Shown here: piece by piece, positions 1 to 8,151 of the stretch
How the letters are laid out: every line of letters starts with the position of its first letter
How positions within the stretch are numbered: position 1 is the first letter of the stretch
Source of the DNA: Ruminococcus sp.
GTDB taxonomy: Bacteria > Bacillota > Clostridia > Oscillospirales > Ruminococcaceae
Direction of reading: 5' to 3'
DNA: 42,378 bases
Assembly (NCBI GenBank): GCA_017462565.1
Contig: JAFTQW010000044.1
Coordinates: forward strand, 1-42,378
Made by a program: the position numbers and the translations under genes
The notes under the pieces: generated by a model
Databases searched by the model: none
Told to the model about the DNA's origin: nothing
What the model saw: the letters and a program-made list of their open reading frames with translations, nothing else

Positions 1-1026
1 ACGTGATTTAAATTGCTTAACGAGATTAACAGCAGCCTTTCTGAACATATTCAAGCTTTGCTGTACAGCCTTATTTTCAATTCTACACCAATCTTCCTCA
101 AAATGAACATCAAGAATCCAATGCATAGCTTCAACAGACCACTCCATTCTAGCATGATGAAGTAATTCTTCTGCTGTAAGGGAACGGCTTGAAATATAAT
201 AATGCCATTCGCTTGATGTGCCTTTTTTTGTGGTAAATTCGGTATGAATTGCTCCGATGCATTTGAGATTTTTCCATTCTTTACACTGTTGTAACCAATC
301 TATATCCGATGTAATGTAAGCCGTTCTTTTTTCAATTCTGCCATGACCTTGTTCGATTTTGAAAACAGAATGCATTGTATTTTGAAGCGATATATCCTGA
401 ACAAAATCTTCAATATCTTTTTTCAGATTGGGATGATTATCTTTCAAACAAAGCAAATAATCTGCTTTCTGATTCACAATTATTTCAGCAGTTTCCTTTT
501 GACAATTAATGGCGTCGGCAACAACAATATGACCTTTGATATTCAGTTCTTTCAGAAGCTCCTGCACAGCCGGTATTTCGTTGCTTTTGTCATCGGTACA
601 TCGCTGAGCGAGTGTTAAACCAAGTTCGCATACTTGTGCGCTGATGATATGCAGTGGACTTTCTATCTTCTCCATTTTTATAGTGGAGCATATCGTTTTT
701 CCGTCAAGAGAAATTGTCATATCCGTTGATTTTTCGGGCATAAATGAGTATACCCAATTTGCAAAACAGCGGTTTAGAGATTCGGGCTTTATCAGATCCA
801 GTAAGCATAATATCCAATAATAGCACGGCACGTGATTTATTCCAAAATTCTCCTTTAAAAATTCGCTTACTTTGTCACTTGCTGCCCATTGATGTATCTG
901 ACTGACGTTTTTCAATCCGCAGATACTGCCTATATTGCTATTGTTATGACATCTGCCACGCTGCAAAAATAGCCGTCATATTCTTCTGTTAATTCTACTT
1001 CTTCAAAGTATTCCGTTATTTTTCAT
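1..1026 (-). pseudogene. ISAs1-family transposase, frameshifted and cut by the window edge
   Basis: Read on the minus strand, this encodes a DDE transposase of the ISAs1 type (H-repeat-like). The segment from about 930 down to 1 is open and contains SLDGKTICS with the first catalytic Asp, then VVADAINCQKE with the second Asp, then LCLKDNHPNLKKDI, ISSRSLTAEELLHHAR and the C-terminal WSVEAMHWILDVHFEED block with the catalytic Glu. The N-terminal part (FEEVELTEEYDGYFCSVADV) is in a different frame. The frame breaks near 930-936, and again right after the probable ATG at 1024-1026, where a run of five A appears to hold one base too many. The 3' end lies outside the window. The catalytic core looks undamaged, but the gene cannot make a full protein without frameshifting. 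No terminal inverted repeat was identified upstream of the start. Confidence 0.8.
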
Positions 1027-1140
1027 AATTTTATTATACCATGCTTGTCAAGATTTTCAAAATTGATTTCCGTGGCAAGCATCTGTGATATTATCTCCGC
1101 TGAATGTTATTCATGCTCATTTTCCCCATTCTCCAGTTGG

Positions 1141-1356
1141 TGCCGGACTTGTTCGGCGTGTGTTTTGTGGGGGATTAGTATTAAAACAGCAGAGGAGATA
1201 GCGGATTTATGCAATATCTCAATTACATCCGCCAAAATTCGAGAGAAACGAATGCAGTAATTGTATGATCGAAACAAATTCTTAACCTCGCCACTTGAAC
1301 ATCAAGTTTTTGAACAGTTTTCAGACTTTATTAACAGTAAAAAACAGAACTTATAA
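1141..1356 (+). pseudogene. C-terminal remnant of an ImmA/IrrE-like metallopeptidase
   Basis: The frame reads CSACVLWGISIKTAEEIADL, then CNISITSAKIREKRMQ, a TAA at 1258-1260, and then LYDRNKFLTSPLEHQVFEQF to a final TAA at 1354-1356. This matches the C-terminal tail typical of ImmA/IrrE (DUF955) proteins in Clostridia. These are zinc peptidases that cleave repressors of mobile elements. The HExxH catalytic half is missing: upstream the sequence is unrelated and runs into the transposase remnant. The gene has therefore lost its 5' part, perhaps through the neighbouring insertion sequence, and also carries an internal stop. The family call is from pattern recognition of the tail alone. The fragment should be non-functional. 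Confidence 0.6.
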
Positions 1357-1377
1357 TATACAAAATGTATAAAAATA

Positions 1378-1431
1378 AGGGTAGGAACCAGTTCCTACCA
1401 TAGTTGTTTTTAATTCCCAGGTTCCCACCCT
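1378..1431. repeat. Two mutually exclusive hairpins from a repeated GGTTCCYACC motif
   Basis: A perfect 9-bp inverted repeat (1380-1388 with 1391-1399, arm GGTAGGAAC, 2-nt loop) is followed by a third related copy, GGTTCCCACCCT, at 1420-1431. This can pair with 1378-1389 with a single mismatch, giving a larger alternative hairpin. The function is unknown. It may be a remnant of a regulatory leader or of a mobile-element end. Confidence 0.4.
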
Positions 1432-1591
1432 ATTTTGACAATGATTTTCATTGATTCTTGCAAACAGTATTTAACAAATCTATTTGCTATTTAAATGCTT
1501 AAATTGCGATATATAGGCTTTTTGCAAAATTCTTTAAACAGTAGATAGTCTATTTAAACACTTATTAAACAGTATTTTATGAAAAATTAAG

Positions 1592-1639
1592 AATGCGCCG
1601 AAATTGTGGAAAGCTCCTCAAATCGGCGCATTTATTTTT
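1592..1639 (+). terminator. Terminator-like hairpin, 10-bp GC-rich stem
   Basis: AATGCGCCGA (1592-1601) pairs perfectly with TCGGCGCATT (1623-1632). The loop is 21 nt and a T-rich tract follows. The loop is long for an intrinsic terminator, but the stem and tail fit one. It lies downstream of the ImmA remnant. Confidence 0.55.
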
Positions 1640-1772
1640 GACACGTTATATTTATTAACTTTTATAAAACCAGATGAACAAAGGTTAAAATCAGACGGAA
1701 TATAGGCGAAAATCAGCTCATATCAGACAAAAAAAGGTCATACCGGAGAAATAAAGGTTTTTTGTATTCTGC

Positions 1773-2246
1773 TTGTCAAATCACATTAATCTTGAACAAA
1801 TGGCATATAGGTGTCCACGTTCAAAGGTTGTGGGAACATCGGAGATTAAGGACTACGAATTGGAGTTCAGAGGTGTTGCAACTATTGTGCCTTGCAAGGG
1901 TACAAGCGTTCCAGTTCTTATCTGGGAACTTGATGAAAGAGATTTGCCTGCATTAAATCGTTATGAAGGCTATCCAAGGCTTTACAGGCATGAAGAGATG
2001 ATCTTTGAACTGAATGGAAAAACTTATACAGGCATGGCATATTTAATGAATTATGGGAAACTATCTTCGCCAAATCAGCAGTACTACAGTACGATTTTGC
2101 AGGGTTGAGAGAACGGTCTGGATGAGAAATATCTTCAAACAGCTTTGGAGAATTCGCTGCAGCTTGAGTATTCCGTGAATAATGAATTCGATGAGGACTT
2201 TGATGAAGATTATGATCTGGACGACGATATTCAGATGAGGTTTTAG
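1773..2246 (+). pseudogene. Gamma-glutamylcyclotransferase-like protein, start lost and nonsense codon
   Basis: The reading frame SNHINLEQMAYRCPRSKVVG, followed by LDERDLPALNRYEGYPRLY and GKTYTGMAYLMN, belongs to the AIG2/gamma-glutamylcyclotransferase-like fold. Members act on gamma-glutamyl amines or peptides. The family normally begins with a YFAYGSN-type strand that binds the substrate carboxylate; here it is reduced to a degenerate SNHIN, with no good start codon or ribosome binding site upstream (TTG at 1773 is the only nearby option). A TGA at 2106-2108 interrupts the frame. The family-like tail ENGLDEKYLQTALENSLQ then continues in the same frame to an acidic C-terminus ending at 2246. 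Both defects point to a pseudogene. It was probably co-transcribed with the small gene 13 nt downstream. Confidence 0.7.
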
Positions 2247-2259
2247 GAGGTTCAGCGGT

Positions 2260-2519
2260 ATGAAATATAAAGGATTTTATGTAAAAATAACTCACGATAC
2301 AGATTTGCATCGGGAGGATAAGGACGGTAATGATGTTTGCTGTAACGGTTTCACTATTGAAGTTTTTGCGGATGAGTCTGAAAGGTTTCAGATTGATGTC
2401 TTTCTGCTGCGGTTAATTTTGAGCTGCTAAAAGACAGTCTTGAAGAAGCTGAGCAGTTTGCTAAAGATTATATCGACTGCGAGGAAAAAGAGTATTGCAG
2501 AATAATTGAAGGAGAATAG
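2260..2519 (+). pseudogene. Small unrecognised protein, one frameshift
   Basis: A start ATG at 2260 is preceded by TTTTAGGAGG. The frame reads MKYKGFYVKITHDTDLHRE and continues to about 2400. There a one-base shift is needed to join ELLKDSLEEAEQFAKDYIDC and its stop at 2517-2519. Read through, the product would be about 86 residues, acidic, without membrane segments. I do not recognise the family. The intact ribosome binding site and both coherent halves suggest a recently broken gene, co-transcribed with the gamma-glutamylcyclotransferase-like remnant upstream. Unframed, the first half stops at about 56 residues. Confidence 0.55.
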
Positions 2520-2530
2520 AGAAAACAGAA

Positions 2531-2557
2531 AGCGACTTTATATTTGAAGTCGTTTTT
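2531..2557 (+). terminator. Intrinsic terminator
   Basis: A short stem GCGACTT/AAGTCGT (one G-T pair) with a 7-8 nt loop is followed by a T-run. It closes the two-gene unit ending at 2519. Confidence 0.6.
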
Positions 2558-2803
2558 GTATGCTATTCATCGAAATATGTCGCAAAAATATACTGTGTTG
2601 TAAAAATATACAAATTCGGTTTTAGCGCATTGTACATTATATAGAAATTTAGACAAGCCTGTATAAATATCGCTAAATCTATTAAAAAATGTTATTCAAT
2701 TGTGTATAATTATTTTAATAGCTTAAGTCGACCGTGGATAATTGTATATTATCTTAGTGAACAAGATATCACCTATTATAATAATTAAGAAGGAGAGAAG
2801 CTT

Positions 2804-3412
2804 ATGAGAAAACGTGTTTATATTAGTGCAGATTATTCGGAGGGCAGTGGTGATCGTAATGTTGTTGACACACTGAACAAATGGGGAACTGATGATTTGC
2901 ATAAGGTAGATTTTATTGATATGGCAAAAGTAGTTTCAGGAAGTATTTCTAATGATTCTGATTGCCGTCCATGTGACTTGAAAAAGGAGTTTAACAATCA
3001 GATTAATGCATCTTGAGTAGTGATTATAGTTATAGGTGATAAAACTAAAGATCGTACAGCAGGAAGTAATTGTTCTCGAGTGAATAAAGCACAGAGTGAG
3101 TGTAGTTGTACTCCTTATAAGCAAAATTCAAACGGATCGAAGGTCTGTAAGGTTTATAATACTCCTGATACTGATGGTACGAATGTTGGAAATATCAATA
3201 CATATTCATATATTCGTCATGAATTTGAACAGGCCAAGAAACGCAATAAAGTAATTATTGTGGTATATAATTCGTTAAGGAAAGAAACAAATTGGCTCCC
3301 AGCTTATATGAAAGATTATGAATCAGTGGCACATCCTTTTTGGATTAAGAACAGCAATGGTGATAAGGTTGGCGATTATTCATATATCAAAGAGGCATTG
3401 GGCTGTGATTGA
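2804..3412 (+). pseudogene. thsB: Type II Thoeris TIR-domain protein ThsB, one in-frame TGA
   Basis: The product starts MRKRVYISADYSEGSGDRNV, preceded by the strong ribosome binding site AAGAAGGAGAG. It continues with KVDFIDMAKV, a DLKKEFNNQINAS segment, VVIIVIGDKTKDRTAGSNCS, a Cys-rich stretch, and YSYIRHEFEQAKKRNKVIIV. This is the TIR-like domain of Thoeris ThsB. In Thoeris, ThsB senses phage and makes an ADP-ribose-derived signal from NAD+; in type II systems the signal is a histidine adduct that binds the Macro domain of ThsA. The Glu residues of HEFEQA are candidates for the catalytic Glu. A single TGA at 3014-3016, codon 71, interrupts an otherwise perfect 201-codon frame; homologues usually have Ser there, so TCA to TGA is the simplest event. 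Restart at GTG 3020 would lack the first strands of the fold. The end overlaps thsA by 8 nt. A sequencing error is not excluded. Confidence 0.82.
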
Positions 3413-4190
3413 TTTTTTTGTAAAAAGCGGAACATGGTCTATAAGTATAACTACATTGATTTTCACCTTTGTACCTGAAACATACTTTGGAAAAAACATT
3501 ATTTTAAATCGAATATTAACGCTACTCTTTGTTTTTATTATTGTAATAATATTTTATTTGCTATTTTTGGTGTGCCGCAGGAGCGTTGCATTTAAAGGGC
3601 ATAATTACAAAATTAAAGTTGAGTATGGCGATATTTTGAAAATGAATAATTGTAAAAAGGTTATCAATTTTGATGAGTGTTATACTACCAGTGTAGGTAA
3701 TGCCCCGGGTGATATAAAACCTACGTCGGTTTGTGGTCAATATCTTAAAATATATCCATATTTGGATGTAGAGAAACTCATAAAGAAATCAAAACTGAAA
3801 GCAGAAAACGAGAGATCGCAATACATGGGCAAGAAAAAATATGAATCTGGTAAATTAATATCTAACGGCGATGACTTGTTGATGTCTTTTGCTAAACTTG
3901 ATGCAGACGGAATAGGAAAGTTTTTTTCTTATAAAGAATTTTTGGATTGTTTATTTTTGTTATGGAAAGAAATTGATAAATATTATGGTCAGAAAGATGT
4001 TTGTATTCCTATCTTAGGTTCAGGTCTAACACGCATTAATGAAACAACTTTAACACAGCAAGAACTTCTCGATATAATTATCAGTTCGTACAAGTTGAGT
4101 CCACACAAAATAAAATCTCCATATAAACTGCATATTGTATGCAAAAAAAATGATGATTTTTCATTGAATAAAATTGGTAAATTTATTTGA
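3405..4190 (+). CDS. thsA: Type II Thoeris effector ThsA: transmembrane helices plus Macro domain
   Basis: The protein has 261 residues. The N-terminal 55 contain one weaker hydrophobic segment (about residues 9-25) and one clear helix (about 32-53, LLFVFIIVIIFYLLFLV). The rest is the ThsA-type Macro domain (DUF6430-like), with VEYGDILKMNNCKKVINFDE, SNGDDLLMSFAKLDADGIGK, a DCLFLLWKEID helix and the ligand-loop signature VCIPILGSGLTRI. In type II Thoeris this Macro domain binds the signal made by ThsB and the membrane part kills the infected cell. I chose GTG at 3405: it gives VIDFFVKSG, sits 10 nt after AAAGAGG inside thsB, and overlaps its partner by 8 nt, a normal coupled arrangement. A longer reading from 3318 would only extend into thsB sequence. 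The frame is fully open, unlike its partner. Confidence 0.85.
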   Translation: MIDFFVKSGTWSISITTLIFTFVPETYFGKNIILNRILTLLFVFIIVIIFYLLFLVCRRSVAFKGHNYKIKVEYGDILKMNNCKKVINFDECYTTSVGNAPGDIKPTSVCGQYLKIYPYLDVEKLIKKSKLKAENERSQYMGKKKYESGKLISNGDDLLMSFAKLDADGIGKFFSYKEFLDCLFLLWKEIDKYYGQKDVCIPILGSGLTRINETTLTQQELLDIIISSYKLSPHKIKSPYKLHIVCKKNDDFSLNKIGKFI

Positions 4191-4604
4191 ATGAGATTTT
4201 GAATAATAAAGGTGGAATGAATTGATATGCTATGCATATAGAGTAGTCAACAACGCCCCAAAATCTGGTGGAATTAAAGCAATAAATCTAATCAACGAAA
4301 TTGAGCAATATTGAGTATTTTGTAAAAGGACATAGCCTCTAAAGCGATGTTTGAAAAGCTTCAGATGTTTAAATTATTAAGTATTGCGGAGCGACATTTA
4401 ATTATAAAAATGCCTGCAATACTCTTTTGAAAGCTCACTTGGAATTTAACCATTTTTATAATTAGTCTCATTTTGCGCAAATATTGCTTGTTTGTTTAGT
4501 TCAAATAATTCTATTCCAATAGAAATTCAATTATGGGACAATAAGAAGAAATAATTATAAAATTCTTAAAACAAAGCATATATATTAAATAGTGAGGTGG
4601 TAAG
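4191..4604. other. Gap after thsA with a possible short ORF and a hairpin
   Basis: The only coding hint is a 30-codon frame, TTG 4222 to TGA 4314 (ICYAYRVVNNAPKSGGIKAI and onward), preceded by AAAGGTGG. I do not recognise it, and it may be the start of a truncated gene. At 4380-4423 AGTATTGC pairs with GCAATACT around a partly paired interior, followed by CTTTTG, a weak terminator-like hairpin. Nothing else is supported. Confidence 0.35.
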
Positions 4605-5238
4605 ATGAAAATAGATAATAAAGCTTGGCTTACACTTTATGATCCTGATTATGCAGATAATCAATACCTATATCATTTTACAAGCATTGATTCTGCAATA
4701 AAAATTCTATATAATGGAACGTTGAAATTTTCAAAATTAAATCGCACAAATGACACTTTAGAATCCAAACCTAAAATAAATTTTAATGGTTTATCAAATA
4801 AAAATGATATAATTATTCTTAGAAAGCATATTACAGAGTTAAACAATAATATGTTGCAACTTTTGTGTTTTACCATGGACTAAATGGCAACTTCGGAACG
4901 GTTACTTGATAAGATTAGGAAACGTAATAGTTTACTTGAAAAAAAGTTTGTCTAGTTTAGATTTTTTGAAATCTAGTATTGAACTTGTTAAATATTGTTA
5001 CTTTTCAAAACTTGATGATTGGGAAGGAGAAAATGAATATAGATTTTTGGCTTTTGGGGATGATGATTATTTTATAAATAATATAGATACTGCGTTAAGT
5101 GGCGTTATAATTGGTGAAAAAATGTCAATGGAAAATCAAAAAATAATTTCATTTTTTTGCGAAGATATTTGTGAAGTTAAACAAATTACTTTCACATATA
5201 ATGGATGTAACTTAATTAATATTCATAATGAATATTAA
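4605..5238 (+). pseudogene. DUF2971-family protein, frameshifted
   Basis: The N-terminal half begins MKIDNKAWLTLYDPDYADNQ after GTGAGGTGG. It contains YLYHFTSIDSAIKILYNGTL, FSKLNRTNDTLESKP and MLQLLCFTMD, a recognisable DUF2971 pattern. It hits a stop at 4881-4883. A second frame, joinable from about 4885, gives KWQLRNGYLIRLGN and then YFSKLDDWEGENEYRFLAFG, the conserved DUF2971 C-terminal block, ending at 5238. Together they make only about 210 residues, short for this family, so there may be an internal deletion as well as the frame change. The biochemical role is unknown. Members occur among defence and accessory genes, which fits the Thoeris neighbour. It should not be functional as read. 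Confidence 0.65.
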
Positions 5239-5263
5239 TTGGCACAATAGGAGGTATGTAAAA

Positions 5264-6256
5264 TGAGCCGAAAGTTAAGAAATACTATTAGAGATGCTAA
5301 TATGAGGATTTTTCTTGTTATACTATAGAAAGATATCTGATAATAGATGACGATCGGAATAATGATGAGAAAGATCAATTTGTTAAAAAATCAACGAGAG
5401 ACTTTGGTGTTGCATTCAGGAAGTTAATGTTAGAGCCAAAGGTATTATTTTGTCATATGTTATTGTGAGGCGTGTCTATAAAATCGGAAATAATCAAATT
5501 AGAATTGTTATTAATAACTTAGAATCGAAAACGGCGTTTAACGAACTGACCGATAATGTGATTGATATAGACGAATTGTCTCATTTGATAAACTTTAAAA
5601 CAACATCACCTCAGCGTAAAATTATGGTTAGTGATGATGTAATTCCAGGAAATGCTAGAATGATAATTGACAAAGAAGATCAGTTATCAGCAGCAGTTGA
5701 TATTTTTTTAGATATTTCTATGTTTAATGCTTATTCTTTTTTTAGAAACTTAACACACAAGGAAAAAATTGAGTTTAGTAGCGTGAAATATGAATACTTT
5801 AAAAACCTCAGTGAAGAAAGTTATTACCTTTTTAGTGAATCTAATCCACCTTCCTATTATTCTTTCGCTTTTTCAGCTAGAATCGATGGAAAAAATTTAG
5901 ATTATTTTAAATATATAGACTTATGGAAAAACTTTATATTAAGCCAATACTCTTCATACACAAATGATATTATGTCTATTGTTGAACAACTTAACTTTTA
6001 TAAAGATATTGGAAATTTAGATAAAGAATATCTTGCACCTGAATATTGGAATGGCTATAAAGGCGATTACTTATTGTTGAGGATCAACAGAGAACCCAAC
6101 ACAAATGCTTAAAAAAGTAAAATAACAAATTATTTTGGATTAACTGAATTTAATGTAGGTGAAACTAAACCTGTACCAATAAATGAATATTTCAATCCAT
6201 ATATAAGAAAACTAATTAATGAACTAATTATCTCTGCATATAAAGTTGTCTTATAA
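5264..6256 (+). pseudogene. Unrecognised large protein broken by two frameshifts and one stop
   Basis: ATG at 5264 follows AATAGGAGGTATG and starts MSRKLRNTIRDANMRIF. A one-base loss in the T-run near 5309-5313 moves the frame to YTIERYLIIDDDRNNDEKDQ and VKKSTRDFGVAFRKLMLEP. A second one-base loss near 5439-5443 returns it to the first frame (IILSYVIVRRVYKIGNNQIR), which stays open to a TAA at 6110-6112. After that TAA the same frame continues with KSKITNYFGLTEFNVGETKP and VPINEYFNPYIRKLINELII to 6256. Repaired, it would encode about 330 residues, rich in Asn, Lys, Tyr and Ile, with no membrane segment. I do not recognise a family. Its position behind Thoeris and DUF2971 suggests an accessory or defence role, but that is inference only. 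Confidence 0.55.
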
Positions 6257-6375
6257 TATGTATCCAATCTGTAATTGATAAATATGATAATAATCGAATC
6301 TGAAAATAGATCAAACTGGCATATTTGTTTCTACTAAAAGTATTATCACCTATTTCATAGTTATAAAACAAATTT

Positions 6376-6425
6376 AAACTCGCTCAAGATCTGAATGTTT
6401 GTTCTGTTTTGAGCGAGTTTTTTAT
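6376..6425 (+). terminator. Strong intrinsic terminator
   Basis: AAACTCGCTCAA (6376-6387) pairs perfectly with TTGAGCGAGTTT (6409-6420), followed by further T. The 12-bp stem ends the accessory operon. It can probably act in both directions because the stem is flanked by A and T runs. Confidence 0.75.
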
Positions 6426-6440
6426 ATGACAATATTGTTT

Positions 6441-6464
6441 GCAAGCCTCTCATGAAAGGCTTGC
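6441..6464. promoter_or_regulatory. Inverted repeat overlapping the -35 box, possible operator
   Basis: GCAAGCCT (6441-6448) and AGGCTTGC (6457-6464) form a perfect 8-bp inverted repeat with an 8-nt spacer. The right arm supplies the first four bases of the TTGCAA -35 box of the next promoter. A repressor bound here would block that promoter. It could also be just a small hairpin. Confidence 0.4.
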
Positions 6465-6489
6465 AATAATTCAGGATTTGATGTATAAT
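6461..6489 (+). promoter_or_regulatory. Sigma-70-type promoter for the AAA-ATPase/nuclease gene
   Basis: TTGCAA (6461-6466), a 17-nt spacer and a perfect TATAAT (6484-6489) lie 32 nt upstream of the start at 6521, with GGGAGG between. Confidence 0.7.
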
Positions 6490-6520
6490 ATAAATAACGA
6501 AAGCGATGGGAGGTTAGGCT

Positions 6521-8086
6521 ATGGGAATTTATCTTAATCCTGATAATACAGAATTTCAAATGGCATTAAATTCTGAGATTTATGTTGATAAGAGCGAACT
6601 TATAAAGCGAATGAATAAAGTGATCAATACAGAACAACGATTTATCTGTGTAAGTCGACCAAGGCGTTTTGGCAAATCAATGACCGCAAATATGCTTGCT
6701 GCATATTACAGCAGAGGCTGTGATTCAAAAGAAATGTTCAGTAAATATAAGATTGCTGATGATCCATCGTTTGAAAAACATCTGAATAAATACAATGTGA
6801 TTCATATCAACATGGTGAATTTCATAAGTGAAGGTAAAACTGTGCAGGAAGGTTTGGATTATCTTTGTAGGCGTTTGATACATGAATTAAAGCAGCAGTT
6901 TGGCGATGTTGATTGTTTTGACTGGAATAATCTTATGTCAGTTTTGGAAGATATATTTGCAGCCAAGCGTATTCCATTTATATTTATAATAGACGAATGG
7001 GACTGCGTATTCCGTGAGCTTAAAGATGACAAAGAAGCTCAGAAAAAATATCTTGATTTTCTTAGAGATATTCTTAAAAATAAAAGTTATCTTGCGCTTA
7101 CGTATATGACAGGAATTTTGCCGATAAAAAAATACGGAAAACATTCAGCTTTGAATATGTTTACGGAAATTGCAATGACGAACGCAGCGCCTTTGGAAGA
7201 ATTTACAGGATTTACTGAAAATGAAGTAAAAGAACTCTGTAATGAATATGAAAAAGATTACAATGAGGTCAAACGTTGGTATGACGGTTACAATGTTGAC
7301 GGAGTTTCAATTTATAATCCAAAATCAGTTGTTGAAGCACTGACCAGAGGAAAATTTCGTAATTACTGGACATCGACCGAAAATTATGAAGCGCTGGAAG
7401 AATTTATATGCAGAAATGATGACGGACTCAGGGATACGATAGTAAAGTTGCTTGCAGGTGAAAAAAAAGTGATAGATTCCTCAACATTTACTAATGATAT
7501 GGTAACATTTAATTCACAGGACGATGTGTTGACACTTTTAGTTCATCTCGGATATTTGACATTTGATTCTGAAACAAATGAAGTATCGATCCCGAATTAT
7601 GAAGTATCTGAACAGTTTGCAAGTACGATAAAAATTACAGATTGGTCGGAAGTTTCAAAATCTCTGAAGGTTTCAGATGAACTGCTTAAGGCTACGCTCA
7701 GAGGTGATTCAGAATCAGTTGCTAAATTTATCTCAGACAGCCACAAGGAGAATGCCTCGATACTGAAATATAACGATGAAAATTCACTTGCCTGTGTACT
7801 GTCGATTGCTTATTATTCTGCACGAAAAGATTATATTATCCACCGTGAACTTGCAACAGGAAACGGATTCGCCGACTTAGTTTTCATTCCGAGAAACGGA
7901 CGAAGTCTTCCTGCGATGATAGTTGAACTAAAAAAAGGACATTCCGCAGACGAAGCAATTCAGCAAATAAAAGATAATGATTATCTTCATAAAGTTTCCG
8001 AATATTCAGGAGAGATACTTCTTGTCGGAATCAATTACGACGATCAGAAAGGTTATACTTGTAAGATAGAGAAAATTCAGAAATAA
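6521..8086 (+). CDS. AAA-ATPase-like / PD-(D/E)XK nuclease-like protein
   Basis: The protein has 521 residues. The N-terminus (MGIYLNPDNTEFQMALNSEI) and the P-loop variant RPRRFGKSMTANML at about residues 46-60 identify the AAA-ATPase-like family PF09820. IFIIDEWDCVF at about 156-165 is the Walker B-like strand, and RWYDGYNVDGVSIYNPKSVV is a family signature. The C-terminus carries the PD-(D/E)XK_9 (PF08011) core with GFADLVFIP (about 448) and MIVELKKGHS (about 467): the Asp and the E-x-K are both present, so the nuclease site looks intact. Such proteins are abundant, often multicopy and of unproven function; links to mobile elements or defence are suspected. It has its own promoter and GGGAGG ribosome binding site, and is one of the two open genes in the degraded island. 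Confidence 0.85.
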   Translation: MGIYLNPDNTEFQMALNSEIYVDKSELIKRMNKVINTEQRFICVSRPRRFGKSMTANMLAAYYSRGCDSKEMFSKYKIADDPSFEKHLNKYNVIHINMVNFISEGKTVQEGLDYLCRRLIHELKQQFGDVDCFDWNNLMSVLEDIFAAKRIPFIFIIDEWDCVFRELKDDKEAQKKYLDFLRDILKNKSYLALTYMTGILPIKKYGKHSALNMFTEIAMTNAAPLEEFTGFTENEVKELCNEYEKDYNEVKRWYDGYNVDGVSIYNPKSVVEALTRGKFRNYWTSTENYEALEEFICRNDDGLRDTIVKLLAGEKKVIDSSTFTNDMVTFNSQDDVLTLLVHLGYLTFDSETNEVSIPNYEVSEQFASTIKITDWSEVSKSLKVSDELLKATLRGDSESVAKFISDSHKENASILKYNDENSLACVLSIAYYSARKDYIIHRELATGNGFADLVFIPRNGRSLPAMIVELKKGHSADEAIQQIKDNDYLHKVSEYSGEILLVGINYDDQKGYTCKIEKIQK

Positions 8087-8116
8087 AAGTTTCTTAAATT
8101 AATTTTTGAAAAACTC

Positions 8117-8145
8117 TTGACAAATTATAACGAATATGCTAAAAT
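8117..8145 (+). promoter_or_regulatory. Near-consensus sigma-70-type promoter without a following gene
   Basis: TTGACA (8117-8122), exactly 17 nt, then TAAAAT (8140-8145). Transcription would start near 8152. No intact gene follows; downstream are two terminator-like hairpins. Confidence 0.7.
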
Positions 8146-8151
8146 AGTAAC

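Larger units (their letters stand above)
1357..1772. other. AT-rich gap without a gene; hairpins and short repeats
   Basis: No convincing coding sequence is visible. The stretch holds a GGTTCC-type hairpin group (1378-1431), three copies of the octamer AAACAGTA (1462-1469, 1536-1543, 1567-1574), and a terminator-like hairpin (1592-1639). The remainder up to the next gene remnant is AT-rich and featureless. Confidence 0.5.

Noticed and set aside
343-618. Plus-strand open frame in the first kilobase
   Set aside because: It is the complement of the transposase coding strand, where the catalytic motifs are clear.
3014-3016. TGA in thsB as a recoded sense codon (Trp or selenocysteine)
   Set aside because: Several intact genes here end in TGA (for example thsA, rbgA and rnhB), homologues do not have Trp or Cys there, and no selenocysteine-type hairpin is obvious after the codon. 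A nonsense mutation is simpler.
3318-3404. N-terminal extension of ThsA from an upstream ATG
   Set aside because: This is thsB coding sequence read in another frame; the GTG at 3405 has the ribosome binding site and the family-like N-terminus.
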